DNA from: Melghiribacillus thermohalophilus
GTDB taxonomy: Bacteria > Bacillota > Bacilli > Bacillales > Alkalibacillaceae
Length of the DNA stretch: 61,921 nt
Reading direction: 5' to 3'
Assembly (NCBI RefSeq): GCF_004342905.1
Contig: NZ_SMAN01000021.1
Coordinates: 1-61,921 of the forward strand
Part shown: in pieces, positions 16,690 through 27,305 of the stretch
Numbering within the stretch: the stretch's first letter is position 1
Layout of the letters: each line of letters begins with the position of its first letter
Translations under genes and position numbers: made by a program
The notes under the pieces: generated by a model
Databases searched by the model: none
What the model saw: the letters and a program-made list of their open reading frames with translations, nothing else
Told to the model about the DNA's origin: nothing

Positions 16690-19557
16690 ATGGCGATGAA
16701 AACGATTAATATCAAGGGTGCACGTGCCCATAACCTGAAAAATATTGACCTTGAAATACCGAAAAATCAATTTGTTGTGCTGACCGGTTTATCGGGATCG
16801 GGGAAATCTTCTCTTGCTTTTGACACGATTTATGCGGAGGGACAGCGCCGTTATGTGGAATCCCTGTCTGCCTATGCCCGTCAGTTTCTGGGCCAGATGG
16901 ATAAACCGGATGTGGATGCCATTGAAGGTCTGTCTCCGGCCATCTCCATTGACCAGAAAACGACGAGCCGAAATCCCCGTTCTACGGTAGGAACGGTAAC
17001 GGAAATTTATGACTACCTGCGCCTTCTTTATGCGAGAATTGGCCGCCCGACCTGTCCAAAGCACGGGATTGAAATTTCGTCCCAGACAGTCCAGCAGATG
17101 GTGGACCGCATCCTGGAATATCCGGAGCGGACGAAACTGCAAATATTGGCACCCGTTGTTTCCGGGCGTAAAGGGGAGCACACCAAAGTTCTGGAGCAGC
17201 TGAAAAAAGAAGGATATGTACGTCTCCGGGTAGATGGAGAAATGCGGGAAGTTTCAGAAGAAATCAAGCTGGAAAAAAACAAGAAGCACTCCATTGAGGT
17301 GGTCATTGACCGGATTATCGTGAAAGATGGCATCGCATCCCGTTTGACCGACTCTCTCGAGAATGCTCTGAAACTTGGGGAAGGAAAAGTCTTAGTCGAC
17401 ATAATCGGTGATGAAGAATTGCTGTTCAGTGAAAATCACGCCTGTCCGATCTGCGGGTTTTCCATTGAAGAACTGGAGCCCAGGATGTTTTCCTTCAACA
17501 GCCCTTATGGCGCCTGTGAACGCTGTGACGGGCTCGGAACCCAGCTGGAGGTGGATCTAGATTTAGTGATTCCAGACTGGAACCGGACGCTGAGGGAACA
17601 TGCGATAGCACCATGGGAGCCGAACAGCTCTCAGTATTATCCGCAGCTTCTGGAAAGCGTCTGTCTCCATTATGGTATAGACATGGATATCCCGATAAAA
17701 GAGCTGTCCAAACAGCAGCTGGATAAAATTTTGTATGGAAGCGGCAAGGAGAAAATATTGTTCCGCTATGAAAATGACCGGGGTCAGGTGCGGGAAAACT
17801 ATATCTACTTTGAAGGAGTCATCCATAATGTAGCCCGCCGCTACCGGGAAACGACATCCGATTATATCCGGGAACAGATGGAAAAGTATATGGCCCAGAA
17901 GCCATGTCCGGCCTGTAATGGATATCGACTAAAGGAAGGAACTCTGGCGGTTTTAATTAACGGCAAACATATCGGGGAAATTACCGATTTTTCCGTAACA
18001 GAAGCACTGAAGTTTTTCAGCTCCCTGACCTTAACGGAAAAAGAAGAAAACATCGCCCGGTTGATTCTGAAGGAAATTCGGGGCCGGCTTACCTTTTTAG
18101 TAAATGTAGGACTGGATTATTTGACCCTTTCCCGTTCTGCCGGCACACTGTCCGGAGGGGAAGCCCAGCGGATCCGTCTGGCTACCCAGATCGGTGCAGC
18201 CTTAACCGGTGTTCTGTATGTGCTGGATGAGCCTTCTATCGGCCTCCACCAGCGGGATAACGACCGTTTGATTCAAACACTGAAGCAGATGCGGGATCTG
18301 GACAATACATTAATCGTAGTGGAACATGATGAAGATACGATGCTGGCGGCAGACTGGCTCATCGACATAGGCCCCGGTGCCGGAGCCCACGGAGGAGAAA
18401 TCGTCTCGAGCGGTCCCCCGGAAAAAGTAATGAATGATCCAAACTCCTTAACGGGCCAATATTTATCTGGAAGAAAGTTTATTGCTCTCCCTGAAAAGCG
18501 ACGCGAACCTGATGGCCGCTATTTAGAAATTATTGGCGCTCAGGAAAATAATTTAAAGAATGTGAATGTAAAAATTCCCCTTGGAATATTTACGGTTGTA
18601 ACAGGGGTATCCGGCTCAGGGAAAAGTACATTAGTCAATGAAATATTATTTAAATCTCTGTCTCAGAAACTTCATCGTGGAAAAGCAAAACCGGGAAAAC
18701 ACGATGAAATCCGTGGCATGGAACATCTGGAAAAAGTGATCGATATTGACCAGTCCCCAATTGGCCGGACTCCCCGTTCCAATCCAGCGACATATACAGG
18801 TGTTTTTGACGACATCCGGGACGTGTTTGCCCGCACCAATGAAGCGAAAATACGGGGGTACAAAAAAGGTCGTTTTAGTTTCAACGTTAAGGGTGGCCGG
18901 TGTGAGGCCTGCCGGGGTGACGGAATAATCAAAATTGAAATGCACTTCCTGCCGGATGTTTATGTTCCATGTGAAGTGTGTCATGGAAAACGATACAACC
19001 GGGAAACATTAGAAGTGAAATATAAAGGAAAAAATATCGCGGATATTCTGGATATGACCATTGAAGAAGCCCTGGAGTTTTTTGAAAACATTCCAAAGAT
19101 TAAACGGAAACTGCAGACCATTTATGATGTGGGACTGGGCTACATTAAGCTGGGTCAGCCGGCCACAACCCTGTCTGGAGGGGAAGCTCAACGGGTGAAG
19201 CTGGCCAGTGAGCTTCACCGTCGTTCTAATGGTCGTTCCCTGTACATTTTGGATGAGCCAACTACCGGCCTGCATGTAGATGACATTTCTCGTCTATTAA
19301 ATGTTCTACAACGTCTGGTCGATCATGGGGATACAGTATTGATCATTGAACATAATCTAGATGTCATTAAAACGGCTGATCACATCATTGATCTTGGTCC
19401 GGAAGGCGGAGACGGGGGCGGTCAGATTATAGCAACGGGAACACCTGAAGAAGTAGCAGCAATAAAGGGTTCCTACACCGGTCATTATCTCAAACCTATT
19501 CTGGATCGGGATCGTAAGCGGATGGCTAAAAAAATCGAAACGAAAATATCTTCATAA
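16690..19557 (+). CDS. uvrA: Excinuclease ABC subunit A
   Basis: DNA-damage sensor of nucleotide excision repair, 955 residues, cytoplasmic. It has two ABC ATPase modules (Walker [10 protein letters not shown] near residue 33 and GVSGSGKST in the second half; signatures [12 protein letters not shown] and [12 protein letters not shown]) and zinc-binding modules with CPICG...CERC and CEAC...CEVC. AAGGATGA precedes the ATG at 16690; the ATG at 16696 is an alternative. Co-transcribed with uvrB. Confidence 0.97.
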   Translation: MAMKTINIKGARAHNLKNIDLEIPKNQFVVLTGLSGSGKSSLAFDTIYAEGQRRYVESLSAYARQFLGQMDKPDVDAIEGLSPAISIDQKTTSRNPRSTVGTVTEIYDYLRLLYARIGRPTCPKHGIEISSQTVQQMVDRILEYPERTKLQILAPVVSGRKGEHTKVLEQLKKEGYVRLRVDGEMREVSEEIKLEKNKKHSIEVVIDRIIVKDGIASRLTDSLENALKLGEGKVLVDIIGDEELLFSENHACPICGFSIEELEPRMFSFNSPYGACERCDGLGTQLEVDLDLVIPDWNRTLREHAIAPWEPNSSQYYPQLLESVCLHYGIDMDIPIKELSKQQLDKILYGSGKEKILFRYENDRGQVRENYIYFEGVIHNVARRYRETTSDYIREQMEKYMAQKPCPACNGYRLKEGTLAVLINGKHIGEITDFSVTEALKFFSSLTLTEKEENIARLILKEIRGRLTFLVNVGLDYLTLSRSAGTLSGGEAQRIRLATQIGAALTGVLYVLDEPSIGLHQRDNDRLIQTLKQMRDLDNTLIVVEHDEDTMLAADWLIDIGPGAGAHGGEIVSSGPPEKVMNDPNSLTGQYLSGRKFIALPEKRREPDGRYLEIIGAQENNLKNVNVKIPLGIFTVVTGVSGSGKSTLVNEILFKSLSQKLHRGKAKPGKHDEIRGMEHLEKVIDIDQSPIGRTPRSNPATYTGVFDDIRDVFARTNEAKIRGYKKGRFSFNVKGGRCEACRGDGIIKIEMHFLPDVYVPCEVCHGKRYNRETLEVKYKGKNIADILDMTIEEALEFFENIPKIKRKLQTIYDVGLGYIKLGQPATTLSGGEAQRVKLASELHRRSNGRSLYILDEPTTGLHVDDISRLLNVLQRLVDHGDTVLIIEHNLDVIKTADHIIDLGPEGGDGGGQIIATGTPEEVAAIKGSYTGHYLKPILDRDRKRMAKKIETKISS

Positions 19558-19596
19558 GAAATGTTTTATTCGTACTACATTCAAGATCATCCTGAA

Positions 19597-19628
19597 CCCC
19601 CGGGGCACGAATTATTTTGCCCGGGGGC
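19597..19628 (+). terminator. Terminator-like hairpin after uvrA
   Basis: CCCCCGGGGCA pairs with TGCCCGGGGG with one bulged base. Very stable stem, but only a weak T-run follows. Confidence 0.6.
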
Positions 19629-19740
19629 TATTTACATCAATATCGTTACTCCTGTTTCTATGAAGTATATTCGTTGACGTTCCGTGTTGAATTCGATAAG
19701 GTAAAAAAAGACAAAGGGTACGTGAGAGGGGTATAAAGGG

Positions 19741-20091
19741 ATGAAACCAATTCAGATGAAAGATGTGCAAAAAACATTCGAATCATTCGTTAATAAAGAT
19801 GTATACATTCACCTCGAAACTACAAATGGAGCCTACGCCCGTCATTTTAATCAAAAGTCTTACAACGTCGGTGCCTATATTCGTAATGCAAAAGTGACAT
19901 TTTCCCGGGCCAGAATTGCAGGAGAAGATGGATTTTACCGGGTAGGATTAAAGATGGACCTGGGCTGGATTTATGCAGAAGGACTGACCCACTGGGAAGT
20001 GGATGGGCAGGGACGTCTGTTAATGGCCGGACATGACGACGCAGGCCGGCTGATGGTAGCACTGGAAATCAGTGAAAAGCCATTCAAATAA
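19741..20091 (+). CDS. yojF: YojF family protein (DUF1806)
   Basis: 116-residue soluble protein of the YojF family, recognisable by VYIHLETTNGAYA, NVGAYIRNAKV, RVGLKMDLGW and AEGLTHWE. Its biochemical role is not established, but it is regularly paired with the bacillithiol deacetylase BshB2, as here (70 bp between the genes). It could be an accessory to bacillithiol synthesis or thiol conjugate turnover. Confidence 0.88.
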   Translation: MKPIQMKDVQKTFESFVNKDVYIHLETTNGAYARHFNQKSYNVGAYIRNAKVTFSRARIAGEDGFYRVGLKMDLGWIYAEGLTHWEVDGQGRLLMAGHDDAGRLMVALEISEKPFK

Positions 20092-20161
20092 AATATCACG
20101 CATTAACGATGGAATAATAGATTATAAAATTGATGTCTGTATAACAGGGAAGGAGATTACG

Positions 20162-20839
20162 ATGGACTATAAAGAACATAAACATGTGGTTGTCATTTAT
20201 CCCCACCCGGATGATGAATCCTTTGGGGCAGCGGGTACGATAACCAGATTTCGGGAAGCCGGTGTACCGGTCACTTATTTGTGCGGTACCCTGGGGGAGA
20301 TGGGGCGAAATATGGGAAGCCCTTTATTTGCAAATCGGGAGACCCTTTCAGAAGTACGTAAAAAAGAACTGATGGATGTGGCTAAAGTGCTGGACATTGA
20401 GGTGATCATGCTCGGTTATCGGGATAAAACCCTTGAATTTGAAGACCGGGATGGAATCGCTGAACACTTGAGATCCTATCTGGCGAACATTCAGCCATCC
20501 CTTGTGATCACGCATTACCCTGGTTATGCGGTACACCCGGATCATAATGCTCTTGGAGCAGCGGCAGTCGAAGCCGTCAGACGTATGGAGCCGGGAAATC
20601 GTCCGATATTATGGGCACAGGCCATTTCCAATAATCGAATCGAAGCACTTGGAAAACCAGATATCGTCATTGATACCGAACCCATATTTGATAAAAAAGT
20701 TCAGGCTATTCAAGCCCACCGTTCTCAGGCTGAAGCCATGATTAAGCGAATGGAAGAAGCTTCTGATCATTCCGGTGAAGATGAATTCCGCAAGCGTATG
20801 CGTTATGAACGTTTTTATATCTGGAATTTTGATAACTGA
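20162..20839 (+). CDS. bshB2: Bacillithiol biosynthesis deacetylase BshB2
   Basis: Zinc-dependent LmbE/PIG-L family deacetylase that removes the acetyl group from GlcNAc-malate on the way to bacillithiol, the low-molecular-weight thiol of Bacillaceae. The 225 residues carry the metal motif HPDDES and the second motif HPDHNALG. GGAAGGAG lies about 8 nt ahead of the ATG at 20162. Follows yojF. Confidence 0.9.
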   Translation: MDYKEHKHVVVIYPHPDDESFGAAGTITRFREAGVPVTYLCGTLGEMGRNMGSPLFANRETLSEVRKKELMDVAKVLDIEVIMLGYRDKTLEFEDRDGIAEHLRSYLANIQPSLVITHYPGYAVHPDHNALGAAAVEAVRRMEPGNRPILWAQAISNNRIEALGKPDIVIDTEPIFDKKVQAIQAHRSQAEAMIKRMEEASDHSGEDEFRKRMRYERFYIWNFDN

Positions 20840-20853
20840 TGAGCAGAAAGGCA

Positions 20854-20880
20854 AGCCCTTGCATAACGCAAGGGCTGAAT
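20854..20880 (+). terminator. Hairpin after bshB2, probable terminator
   Basis: AGCCCTTGC (20854-20862) pairs perfectly with GCAAGGGCT (20868-20876) around a 5-nt loop; the downstream T content is modest. Confidence 0.6.
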
Positions 20881-20947
20881 TATTGAAATTTCATAAGCCA
20901 AATAAGCCTCTTTGTTTTGAGTGATCGCGTTTCTGTTTCGGCAAAGA

Positions 20948-20974
20948 TGAAACACTGTCCGTATTCAATCCGTA
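20948..20974 (+). promoter_or_regulatory. Sigma-W-type ECF promoter of the yvlB unit
   Basis: TGAAAC (20948-20953), 17-nt spacer, CGTA (20971-20974), a full match to the B. subtilis sigma-W -35 and -10 consensus. It lies 73 bp ahead of the yvlB start. The yvlABCD operon is an established sigma-W target, which supports the call. Confidence 0.75.
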
Positions 20975-21047
20975 TATGAATGAATCAAGTTTGGCCATCA
21001 GCCATTAAGGATAAAATATGTATGGGAAAGAGAAAGGAGACGGTTTG

Positions 21048-22154
21048 ATGAACGATGAAAGAAAACGCATTTTAAAAATGGTTGAAGAAGGCTTAATTTC
21101 TGCGGACGAGGCAGCAGATTTACTGGAGTCACTGGAAAAAAACAAGCAACAAACGGATCAGTCTTCCAGTGCCATTTCAACAGAAGTAGACTGGGAAAAT
21201 CAAAACACATTCACAGATGAACAGCACTCATCAGATACCAAATCTTTTAAAAATAAGCTTTTAAACTTCGTTGAAGATACCATCAAAAAAGTCAAACATG
21301 CTGATCTTGACTTCAATTTTGGAACCTATTATCATGTTTCACATATTTACCAGTATTCCGATGTTTCACTGGATGAAGTCGATCTGGACATTGAAAATGG
21401 AAGTGTCACACTCCAGGTATGGGATGAAAAAGATGTACGTGTTGAATGTAATGCCAGGGTATACCAGGTAGAAAATGAACAGGAAGCAAAGGAAAAAATG
21501 ATGCGGGATTTTCGCGTCCATACCAATGACGGCAGGCTCACCCTTCGTTCCCAGACGAAAAAAATAAAGCTGGATTTACAGGTTTATGTTCCAGATAATG
21601 TTTATACCGATCTTCATGCCCGTCTATTTAACGGAACGGTCAAGTTTGAAGGTTTATCAGTCGATAAGGCAAAAGTGAAAACATCTAATGGAAAAATTCA
21701 TTTGTATCAGATGGAAGGAAAGGACTGGGAAGTCGAATCGGCAAATGGATCCGTTCGACTTGAAAAAATTGTGTGCGATGAGTGTGAAGTAGAGACGATG
21801 AATGGTTCGATTCACCTGGACGGAGATTTTGGAAAAGTTGAGACGCAGACCATTAATGGCATGATTCGCTGCTACTGGAACGGTGAAAAAGGGCATACAG
21901 GTTTTTTTAAAACAACAGCCGGGTCTATTCATTTATATTTGCCTGAAAACAAAGCCATTGACGGGGAATTAAAAACAAACATAGGAAGTGTTCAATGCCA
22001 TCTTCCAGTGGCAAAAATGATCCAAAATAATCAGGATGTACTAAGAAAGAGTATGCGCTTTCAAACCAGTTCAAATGTTGAACAGTATCATCATATTGAA
22101 GCAGAGACAAAAACAGGAAGCATTAAAGTTCAGCCACTGACGACAGGTCGCTGA
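21048..22154 (+). CDS. yvlB: DUF4097 family protein, YvlB-like
   Basis: 368-residue protein. The first about 35 residues (RKRILKMVEEGLISADEAADLLESL) form the short SHOCT-like helical domain found in YvlB/LiaF relatives; residues about 110-365 are the repetitive beta-rich DUF4097 fold with recurring NGSV, NGKI, NGSI and TGSI turns. No signal peptide, so it is likely cytoplasmic or peripheral to the membrane. AAAGGAG lies 8 nt ahead of the ATG. It follows a sigma-W-type promoter and precedes yvlD, pointing to an envelope-stress role; the activity is unknown. Confidence 0.88.
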   Translation: MNDERKRILKMVEEGLISADEAADLLESLEKNKQQTDQSSSAISTEVDWENQNTFTDEQHSSDTKSFKNKLLNFVEDTIKKVKHADLDFNFGTYYHVSHIYQYSDVSLDEVDLDIENGSVTLQVWDEKDVRVECNARVYQVENEQEAKEKMMRDFRVHTNDGRLTLRSQTKKIKLDLQVYVPDNVYTDLHARLFNGTVKFEGLSVDKAKVKTSNGKIHLYQMEGKDWEVESANGSVRLEKIVCDECEVETMNGSIHLDGDFGKVETQTINGMIRCYWNGEKGHTGFFKTTAGSIHLYLPENKAIDGELKTNIGSVQCHLPVAKMIQNNQDVLRKSMRFQTSSNVEQYHHIEAETKTGSIKVQPLTTGR

Positions 22155-22210
22155 TCATTCAGGTGAACATCCAAAACATGTATCAATATAAGGGCAGGGG
22201 GTATTCAGAT

Positions 22211-22573
22211 ATGCTTAAAAACTGGCTCATTTCGATTGTCATTAATGCCATCGCGATTATAGCGGTGGCCCAGATCTTTAATGGGTTTATCGTGGAAGGC
22301 TTCGGCACAGCTTTGCTGGCCAGCTTAATGTTATCCATTTTAAATGTCATCATTAAGCCCTTTTTAGTTATTCTCACACTGCCTATCACGATTGTTACTC
22401 TTGGTCTCTTTTTATTTGTTATAAATGCCATTACATTGATGATCGCACAGGCACTTATCGGAAGTTCTTTTATCATTGAAAGTTTCGGGACGGCAATTCT
22501 GGCTGCAGTGATTATTTCGATTCTCAATTTAATTCTCCAGCAATTATTGAAAGATACCTTCCGTAAAAAATAA
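22211..22573 (+). CDS. yvlD: Phage holin family 4-TM protein, YvlD-like
   Basis: 120-residue protein with four predicted membrane helices and the PF04020 pattern NVIIKPFLVILTLPIT, matching YvlD. GCAGGGGG lies about 8 nt ahead of the ATG at 22211. It lies 56 bp behind yvlB and is probably co-transcribed under the sigma-W-type promoter. In B. subtilis yvlC lies between these genes; here it is missing. Confidence 0.87.
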   Translation: MLKNWLISIVINAIAIIAVAQIFNGFIVEGFGTALLASLMLSILNVIIKPFLVILTLPITIVTLGLFLFVINAITLMIAQALIGSSFIIESFGTAILAAVIISILNLILQQLLKDTFRKK

Positions 22574-22748
22574 TTACCCCGAGGAATGACGGCATGCCCT
22601 CTCCGAAGATCGAAAACAACCTGTCGAAAAAAAAGATGGGATGAACAAAGCTTCTTTCTCTTTGATTCAATCATGAAGTTCTATTACAATTGCTGTCAAA
22701 CGTGCTAAAATAAGATACAGTGATTCCAATCGGGGAGGAAACAACGTG

Positions 22749-23690
22749 ATGGGCAAAGTTCGGACAAAAGATATTCTGGAACGATTTAGCCTGGAACTGG
22801 TGGCCGGGGAAGCTGGAATTCACCGGGAGATTATTACCAGTGACATATCCAGACCGGGTATGGAAATAGCCGGATACTTTAAACATTATCCAGCAGAGCG
22901 GCTTCAGTTATTAGGGCGCACAGAGCTTTCTTTTTTTCATGAACTGCCCCAGGACGTCAAAACAGAGCGGGTTGAACAGCTATGTACTGATGTGACACCT
23001 GGTATTGTGATTACCAGGGGAATGGAAGTCCCGCAGGAGCTGGTCGATGCGGCCAATGATGCCGGAGTACCAATCATGCGTTCTCCTTATAAAACCACAC
23101 GGGTCATTAGCCGTCTGACAAACTTTTTAGAATCCAAATTTGCTCCGTTTACGGCAGTCCATGGGGTACTTGTCGATATATATGGTGTTGGTGTCCTGAT
23201 CACCGGACAGAGCGGTGTAGGTAAAAGCGAGGCTGCCCTTGAGCTGGTGAAGCGGGGACATCGCCTGGTAGCCGATGACAGTGTGGAAATCCGTCAGGAG
23301 GACTATGACACGTTAATAGGCAATCCGCCTCCATTAATTGAACATTTATTGGAAATTCGCGGTCTTGGTATTATTAATGTGATGACCCTGTTTGGGGCTG
23401 GTGCGGTACGAAATTTCAAAAGAATCTCTCTTGTCATCCATCTGGAACTGTGGGATGAGAAGAAACAGTATGACCGGCTGGGGCTGGATGAAGACACGAT
23501 GAAAATCATGGATGTTGAATTGCCGAAAGCCACAATTCCTGTACGCCCCGGGCGAAATCTTGCTGTGATTATCGAAGTGGCAGCGATGAATTTCCGGTTA
23601 AAACGGATGGGAATCAATACAGCAGAAGAATTTTCCGATCGTTTATCGAAAATGGTGGAAGTGGATCAGGATGACTGGGAGCGCTATTAA
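22749..23690 (+). CDS. hprK: HPr kinase/phosphorylase
   Basis: Phosphorylates and dephosphorylates Ser46 of HPr and Crh in response to glycolytic intermediates, the central switch of carbon catabolite repression. The 313 residues show Walker A GQSGVGKS at 153-160, catalytic His in [10 protein letters not shown] (about 138), and the signature [26 protein letters not shown] precedes adjacent in-frame GTG (22746) and ATG (22749) codons; the latter gives MGKVRTKD like B. subtilis. First gene of hprK-lgt-yvoD-ppaX-yvoF. Confidence 0.97.
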   Translation: MGKVRTKDILERFSLELVAGEAGIHREIITSDISRPGMEIAGYFKHYPAERLQLLGRTELSFFHELPQDVKTERVEQLCTDVTPGIVITRGMEVPQELVDAANDAGVPIMRSPYKTTRVISRLTNFLESKFAPFTAVHGVLVDIYGVGVLITGQSGVGKSEAALELVKRGHRLVADDSVEIRQEDYDTLIGNPPPLIEHLLEIRGLGIINVMTLFGAGAVRNFKRISLVIHLELWDEKKQYDRLGLDEDTMKIMDVELPKATIPVRPGRNLAVIIEVAAMNFRLKRMGINTAEEFSDRLSKMVEVDQDDWERY

Positions 23691-23705
23691 AAGGAGGATA
23701 AGCCA

Positions 23706-24545
23706 TTGACCTGTAATACATTACCTTATGATCGAGTATTTCTGGAACTGGGGCCTTTTACAATATACTGGTATGGGGTCATTATCGCCACCGGAGCATT
23801 TTTAGGATTGCTCCTGGCGATGCGGGAATCCGATCGTCTCGGTTTAAATAAAGATTTATTTGTGGATTTATTAGTGTTTGCTATTCCGGCAGCGATTATC
23901 GGAGCCCGTACATATTACGTCATTTTTGAATGGGAACGTTATCAGGGTGGTCCATGGTGGGATGTGTTTGCCATCTGGGAAGGTGGAATCGCTATTCATG
24001 GAGCACTGATTGCATCGATCATCACCGCTGTCCTCTATGCCCGGGCAAAAAACGTTTCGTTCTGGCAGCTGGCAGACATTGCGGCACCAAGTCTGATTTT
24101 AGGTCAGGCGATTGGGCGCTGGGGGAATTTTATGAATCAGGAAGCTTATGGGGGACCTGTATCGCCCGAAGCGTATGAGAATGTACTCCGGTATGTGCCT
24201 GATTTCATCATGAATCAGATGTGTGTGGATGGTGTTCTCCATCATCCAACCTTTTTATATGAGTCTGTCTGGAACATACTCGGGTTAATATTCTTGTTGT
24301 TTTTAAGAAAAATAAATCCGCGACGTGGGGAAATATTTTTCGGTTATTTAATCTGGTATTCCATTGGACGGTTTTTTATCGAAGGGATGCGTACGGATAG
24401 TCTTTATCTTGGCGATTTTCGTGTGGCTCAGCTGATATCCGTGGGGTTGATTTTGGCAAGCGTTGTGGTGATGATCTATCGCCGTAAAGCAGGGTATGCT
24501 GACCAACATTATGATGGATCGAGAGTGACTACAGGCAGGAGGTAA
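23706..24545 (+). CDS. lgt: Prolipoprotein diacylglyceryl transferase
   Basis: Membrane enzyme that attaches diacylglycerol from phosphatidylglycerol to the lipobox cysteine of prolipoproteins. The 279 residues contain about seven helices, the essential His region in [10 protein letters not shown], and the signature [18 protein letters not shown] start with GGAGG upstream, 15 bp after hprK. It would process the two lipoproteins encoded in this window. Confidence 0.95.
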   Translation: MTCNTLPYDRVFLELGPFTIYWYGVIIATGAFLGLLLAMRESDRLGLNKDLFVDLLVFAIPAAIIGARTYYVIFEWERYQGGPWWDVFAIWEGGIAIHGALIASIITAVLYARAKNVSFWQLADIAAPSLILGQAIGRWGNFMNQEAYGGPVSPEAYENVLRYVPDFIMNQMCVDGVLHHPTFLYESVWNILGLIFLLFLRKINPRRGEIFFGYLIWYSIGRFFIEGMRTDSLYLGDFRVAQLISVGLILASVVVMIYRRKAGYADQHYDGSRVTTGRR

Positions 24546-24552
24546 CATAACA

Positions 24553-25512
24553 TTGTCAGGAGTGTGGAAACGTGGACTGAAAAGCGGGTTATCGTTAACC
24601 TGGACCTTAGGAAAAATCATTTTTCCGATAACGGTGATTGTCACGATTTTGCAGTATACCCCGATTTTGCCCATGATCATTGACTGGCTGGCTCCAATAA
24701 TGGGCTGGTTTGGCCTTTCAGGAGAAGCGGCAGTCCCCCTTGTGCTCGGGAATTTTCTGAATTTGTATGCTGCGATCGGGGCGATTTTATCCTTTGAATT
24801 CACGGTAAAAGAGGTTTTTATCCTTGCAGTCATGCTGTCTTTTTCCCATAATTTATTGATCGAATCCACGGTAGCTTCAAAAGTAGGCGTCAGCTGGTGG
24901 TTTATTTCCGGCTTAAGGCTCGGGCTTGCGGCAATTTCCGGACTGTTGATTAATCTATTCTGGCAGGGAGGGTCCGAGCTTGCAAGGTATGGAGCTAGTT
25001 CTACAGAAGGAGCGGGACCTGAAGGATGGGGTCAGATTTTGTATTCGGCCTTAGAAACAGCCTTGATTGGCGTTGTACAAATTGCGGTTATTGTGATACC
25101 ACTCATGATGGTGATGCAGTGGCTGAAGGAAAACAACTGGCTGGATCGGTTTTCTCAGTGGTTCGCACCTATAACGAAATGGTTAGGGGTTGAAAAAAAT
25201 GCATCCATGACGCTGGTGGCGGGATTGACGATTGGGCTTGCTTACGGCGCCGGACTCATGATTCAGGCTGTCAAGGAAGATGGAGTATCCCGAAAAGATA
25301 TGTATCTTGTTCTCATTTTTCTTGTTTCCTGTCACGCAGTCGTCGAAGATACCTTGATCTTTGTACCCCTGGGAATTCCGGTATGGCCGCTGCTGTTGAT
25401 TCGTATAACCACAGCTATTATATTGACGGCTGCCGTTGCTTTTGTCTGGAATCGTCTTGAATTATCAAACAGAAAGGAAACAGCCCATGAACGTGCAAAC
25501 AATCCTTTTTGA
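24553..25512 (+). CDS. yvoD: Nucleoside-recognition (Gate) domain membrane protein YvoD
   Basis: 319-residue membrane protein with about eight helices and two nucleoside-recognition-like halves. Order and spacing (hprK-lgt-yvoD-ppaX) match B. subtilis yvoD. The family resembles spore maturation proteins SpmA/SpmB and parts of nucleoside transporters; the substrate is unknown. TTG start with GGAGG upstream, 7 bp after lgt; its end overlaps ppaX by 26 bp. Confidence 0.82.
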   Translation: MSGVWKRGLKSGLSLTWTLGKIIFPITVIVTILQYTPILPMIIDWLAPIMGWFGLSGEAAVPLVLGNFLNLYAAIGAILSFEFTVKEVFILAVMLSFSHNLLIESTVASKVGVSWWFISGLRLGLAAISGLLINLFWQGGSELARYGASSTEGAGPEGWGQILYSALETALIGVVQIAVIVIPLMMVMQWLKENNWLDRFSQWFAPITKWLGVEKNASMTLVAGLTIGLAYGAGLMIQAVKEDGVSRKDMYLVLIFLVSCHAVVEDTLIFVPLGIPVWPLLLIRITTAIILTAAVAFVWNRLELSNRKETAHERANNPF

Positions 25513-26125
25513 TTTAGATGGAACCTTGATCGACACGAATGAACTGATTATCGCCTCTTTTTTGCATACCCTGGAACAGTATTTTCCGGGAAAGTATACA
25601 CGGGAGGATGTGCTCGATTTTATCGGGCCGCCTCTTCCTGACAGTTTTCGCAAAGTTCACCCTGAGAAAGTGGATGAACTGGTCGAGGCATATCGGGAAC
25701 ACAATTTAGCCCATCATGACCGGTATGTGACCGTTTATGATGGTGTGAAGGAAACCGTTGAAACATTAAAACATAATGGTTTTCAGCTCGGTATTGTCAC
25801 AACGAAAATGCGTCCATCCGTGGATAAAGGGCTGAGGCTGACCAGACTTGATTCTTATTTTGATATCATCGTGTCACTGGATGATGTCCATCACCCCAAA
25901 CCCCATCCAGAACCAGTGATGAGGGCGATGAAAGCTCTTGATGCAAAAGCTTCAGAAACGATCATGATCGGGGATAACTATCATGATATTCAAGCGGGGA
26001 AAAATGCTGGAACCAAAACAGCCGGTGTTGCCTGGACCATTAAGGGGCGAGAGAAATTGGAACAGTTCAAACCGGACTTTATGTTGGAACACATGACCGA
26101 TCTTTTGAAAATTGTAGGAGTGTGA
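25487..26125 (+). CDS. ppaX: Pyrophosphatase PpaX
   Basis: HAD-superfamily pyrophosphatase that hydrolyses the pyrophosphate released when HPr kinase works as a phosphorylase. The 212 residues show motif [10 protein letters not shown], motif II VTTKM, and motif [12 protein letters not shown]. The ATG at 25487 overlaps the end of yvoD and follows AAAGGAAA. The operon position after hprK fits its role. Confidence 0.93.
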   Translation: MNVQTILFDLDGTLIDTNELIIASFLHTLEQYFPGKYTREDVLDFIGPPLPDSFRKVHPEKVDELVEAYREHNLAHHDRYVTVYDGVKETVETLKHNGFQLGIVTTKMRPSVDKGLRLTRLDSYFDIIVSLDDVHHPKPHPEPVMRAMKALDAKASETIMIGDNYHDIQAGKNAGTKTAGVAWTIKGREKLEQFKPDFMLEHMTDLLKIVGV

Positions 26126-26129
26126 TTTC

Positions 26130-26657
26130 ATGCGGAAAACGAAACGGTACCGGGTGCACGGGGCCAATTCTCTGTGGCATGTGTATAAGACCGTTCCTTT
26201 CTGGAAAGTGGTTAAAAATTTTATCGTCATCCAGACGGCCCGTTACACCCCGTTTCTTGCCCTGAAAAACTGGATGTACCGGACTTTATTAAAGATGAAA
26301 GTCGGAGACCAGACTTCCTTCGCTCTGATGGTGATGCTGGATGTGATGTTTCCAGAAAAGATTTCCGTAGGGCGGAACACCGTTATAGGCTATAATACGA
26401 CCATTCTTGCTCATGAATATCTGGTAAAGGAGTATCGGCTGGGAGAAGTAAAAATCGGTGATGAGGTCATGATTGGAGCTAATACGACCATTCTTCCCGG
26501 GGTGACGATCGGGGATGGGGCAATTGTCTCTGCCGGAACTCTGGTACATAAAGATGTCCCACCGGGCTGTTTTGCAGGCGGCAACCCTATGCGGATCATA
26601 TTTTCAAAGGAAGAAATGGACAGGCGAATGGCGGAAGACCCTTTCCTGAAGGATTAG
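26130..26657 (+). CDS. yvoF: Hexapeptide-repeat acyltransferase YvoF
   Basis: 175-residue left-handed beta-helix acyltransferase, recognisable by hexapeptide repeats (VGRNTVIGYNTTI, VKIGDEVMIGANTTILPG, VTIGDGAIVSAG) and the ending AGGNPMRII, as in maltose/galactoside-type O-acetyltransferases. The basic, hydrophobic N-terminal 50 residues may contact the membrane. The acceptor is unknown. Last gene of the hprK operon; a terminator overlaps its stop. Confidence 0.87.
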   Translation: MRKTKRYRVHGANSLWHVYKTVPFWKVVKNFIVIQTARYTPFLALKNWMYRTLLKMKVGDQTSFALMVMLDVMFPEKISVGRNTVIGYNTTILAHEYLVKEYRLGEVKIGDEVMIGANTTILPGVTIGDGAIVSAGTLVHKDVPPGCFAGGNPMRIIFSKEEMDRRMAEDPFLKD

Positions 26658-26667
26658 GGTCTTTTTT
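26635..26667 (+). terminator. Terminator overlapping the yvoF stop
   Basis: AAGACCCT (26635-26642) pairs with AGGGTCTT (26656-26663), then T residues. It ends the hprK operon. Confidence 0.8.
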
Positions 26668-26842
26668 ATGGTCATTTGCATCATTCAAAAATGAATATTA
26701 CAGTTTGTTCACATTTCCTCTGTTAACTTTTGAATGAATGATAGAAAAAGCAAATACATTATGTCAAAACCAGTAGTTCGTGCATAATACCCTGTCATGT
26801 GTTTAACGAGCAGCGTGATTGACAACTGCCATCATCTGTTCT

Positions 26843-26923
26843 TTAATCATTCCTCTGTATAACCAGAGCAATGATTAGAACAACTAAATAGATAAGAAAG
26901 GATATGTTATCCAACTTAACCAC
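26843..26923 (-). CDS. Possible 26-residue single-span membrane peptide
   Basis: Starting at a GTG (26923) with AGGGGG about 5 nt upstream, or a TTG at 26914, a short frame encodes one hydrophobic helix (SFLIYLVVLIIALVIQ) ending QRND. It lies downstream of the c-di-GMP riboswitch on the same strand, beyond two hairpins. The layout recalls small membrane peptides and type I toxins, but I cannot assign it. No other gene occupies 26668-27120. Confidence 0.3.
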   Translation of the reverse strand: MVKLDNISFLIYLVVLIIALVIQRND

Positions 26924-26945
26924 CCACTCCCCCTAAAAAAGAACC

Positions 26946-26964
26946 AGAAAGACTGATATCCTTC
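26946..26964 (-). terminator. Small reverse-strand hairpin
   Basis: On the reverse strand GACTGA and TCAGTC enclose six bases and are followed by a T-rich stretch running into TTTTTT. It separates the short frame behind the riboswitch from the possible membrane peptide. Confidence 0.4.
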
Positions 26965-26979
26965 AGTCAATCAACCAAT

Positions 26980-27108
26980 TCAAATTGGTTCTGGGATGAC
27001 ATTCATGAGATTGTGTTCTTTTAATAAACGGTCATGCACTTCCATACGATTAATGAACTTTTAAGAAATGACCTCATGCAGACTGACGGGATGGTTTCTT
27101 TCAATCAT
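26980..27108 (-). pseudogene. Short degenerate frame directly behind the riboswitch terminator
   Basis: From an ATG at 27108, 13 nt beyond the riboswitch terminator stem, a frame reads MIERNHPVSLHEVIS, meets TAA (27061-27063), and continues open in the same frame for 26 codons to TGA at 26980. The composition looks gene-like on both sides of the stop. It may be a decayed small gene once controlled by the riboswitch, or chance. AGAGGA touches the ATG, too close for a normal ribosome binding site. Confidence 0.25.
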
Positions 27109-27112
27109 TCCT

Positions 27113-27156
27113 CTAACAAAATAGGGGCTTTTTTGTCAAAGCAAAAAAGCCCCATT
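27113..27156 (-). terminator. Terminator of the riboswitch expression platform
   Basis: On the reverse strand GGGGCTTTTTTG pairs perfectly with CAAAAAAGCCCC, followed by TATTTTGTT. It lies 14 nt beyond the aptamer and is nearly symmetric, so it could also stop forward transcription. Confidence 0.75.
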
Positions 27157-27164
27157 AGATGGAA

Positions 27165-27260
27165 CATGGCAACCCGGCTATCATAGTCAAACCTTTGCTT
27201 CAGGCGGTTAGACCTTAGATCCGTAGCTTTGCGTCACCGACTTTCGACGGTTTTGCCTTT
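27165..27260 (-). ncRNA. Cyclic-di-GMP-I (GEMM-I) riboswitch
   Basis: On the reverse strand the aptamer shows the GEMM-I landmarks in order: GGCAAAACCG, a GAAA-capped stem, GACGCAAAGC, GATCTAAGG, and the closing GATAGCCGGGTTGCC that pairs back with the start. These match the c-di-GMP-I consensus closely. It has its own promoter at 27306-27334 and a terminator 14 nt downstream, but no ordinary gene behind it. Whether ligand turns transcription on or off, and whether the ligand is c-di-GMP rather than the cGAMP variant, cannot be decided by eye. Confidence 0.88.
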
Positions 27261-27305
27261 GACATATTGAATATCATGAAATGAAGTAAGAAGGTGTATG
27301 ATTCA

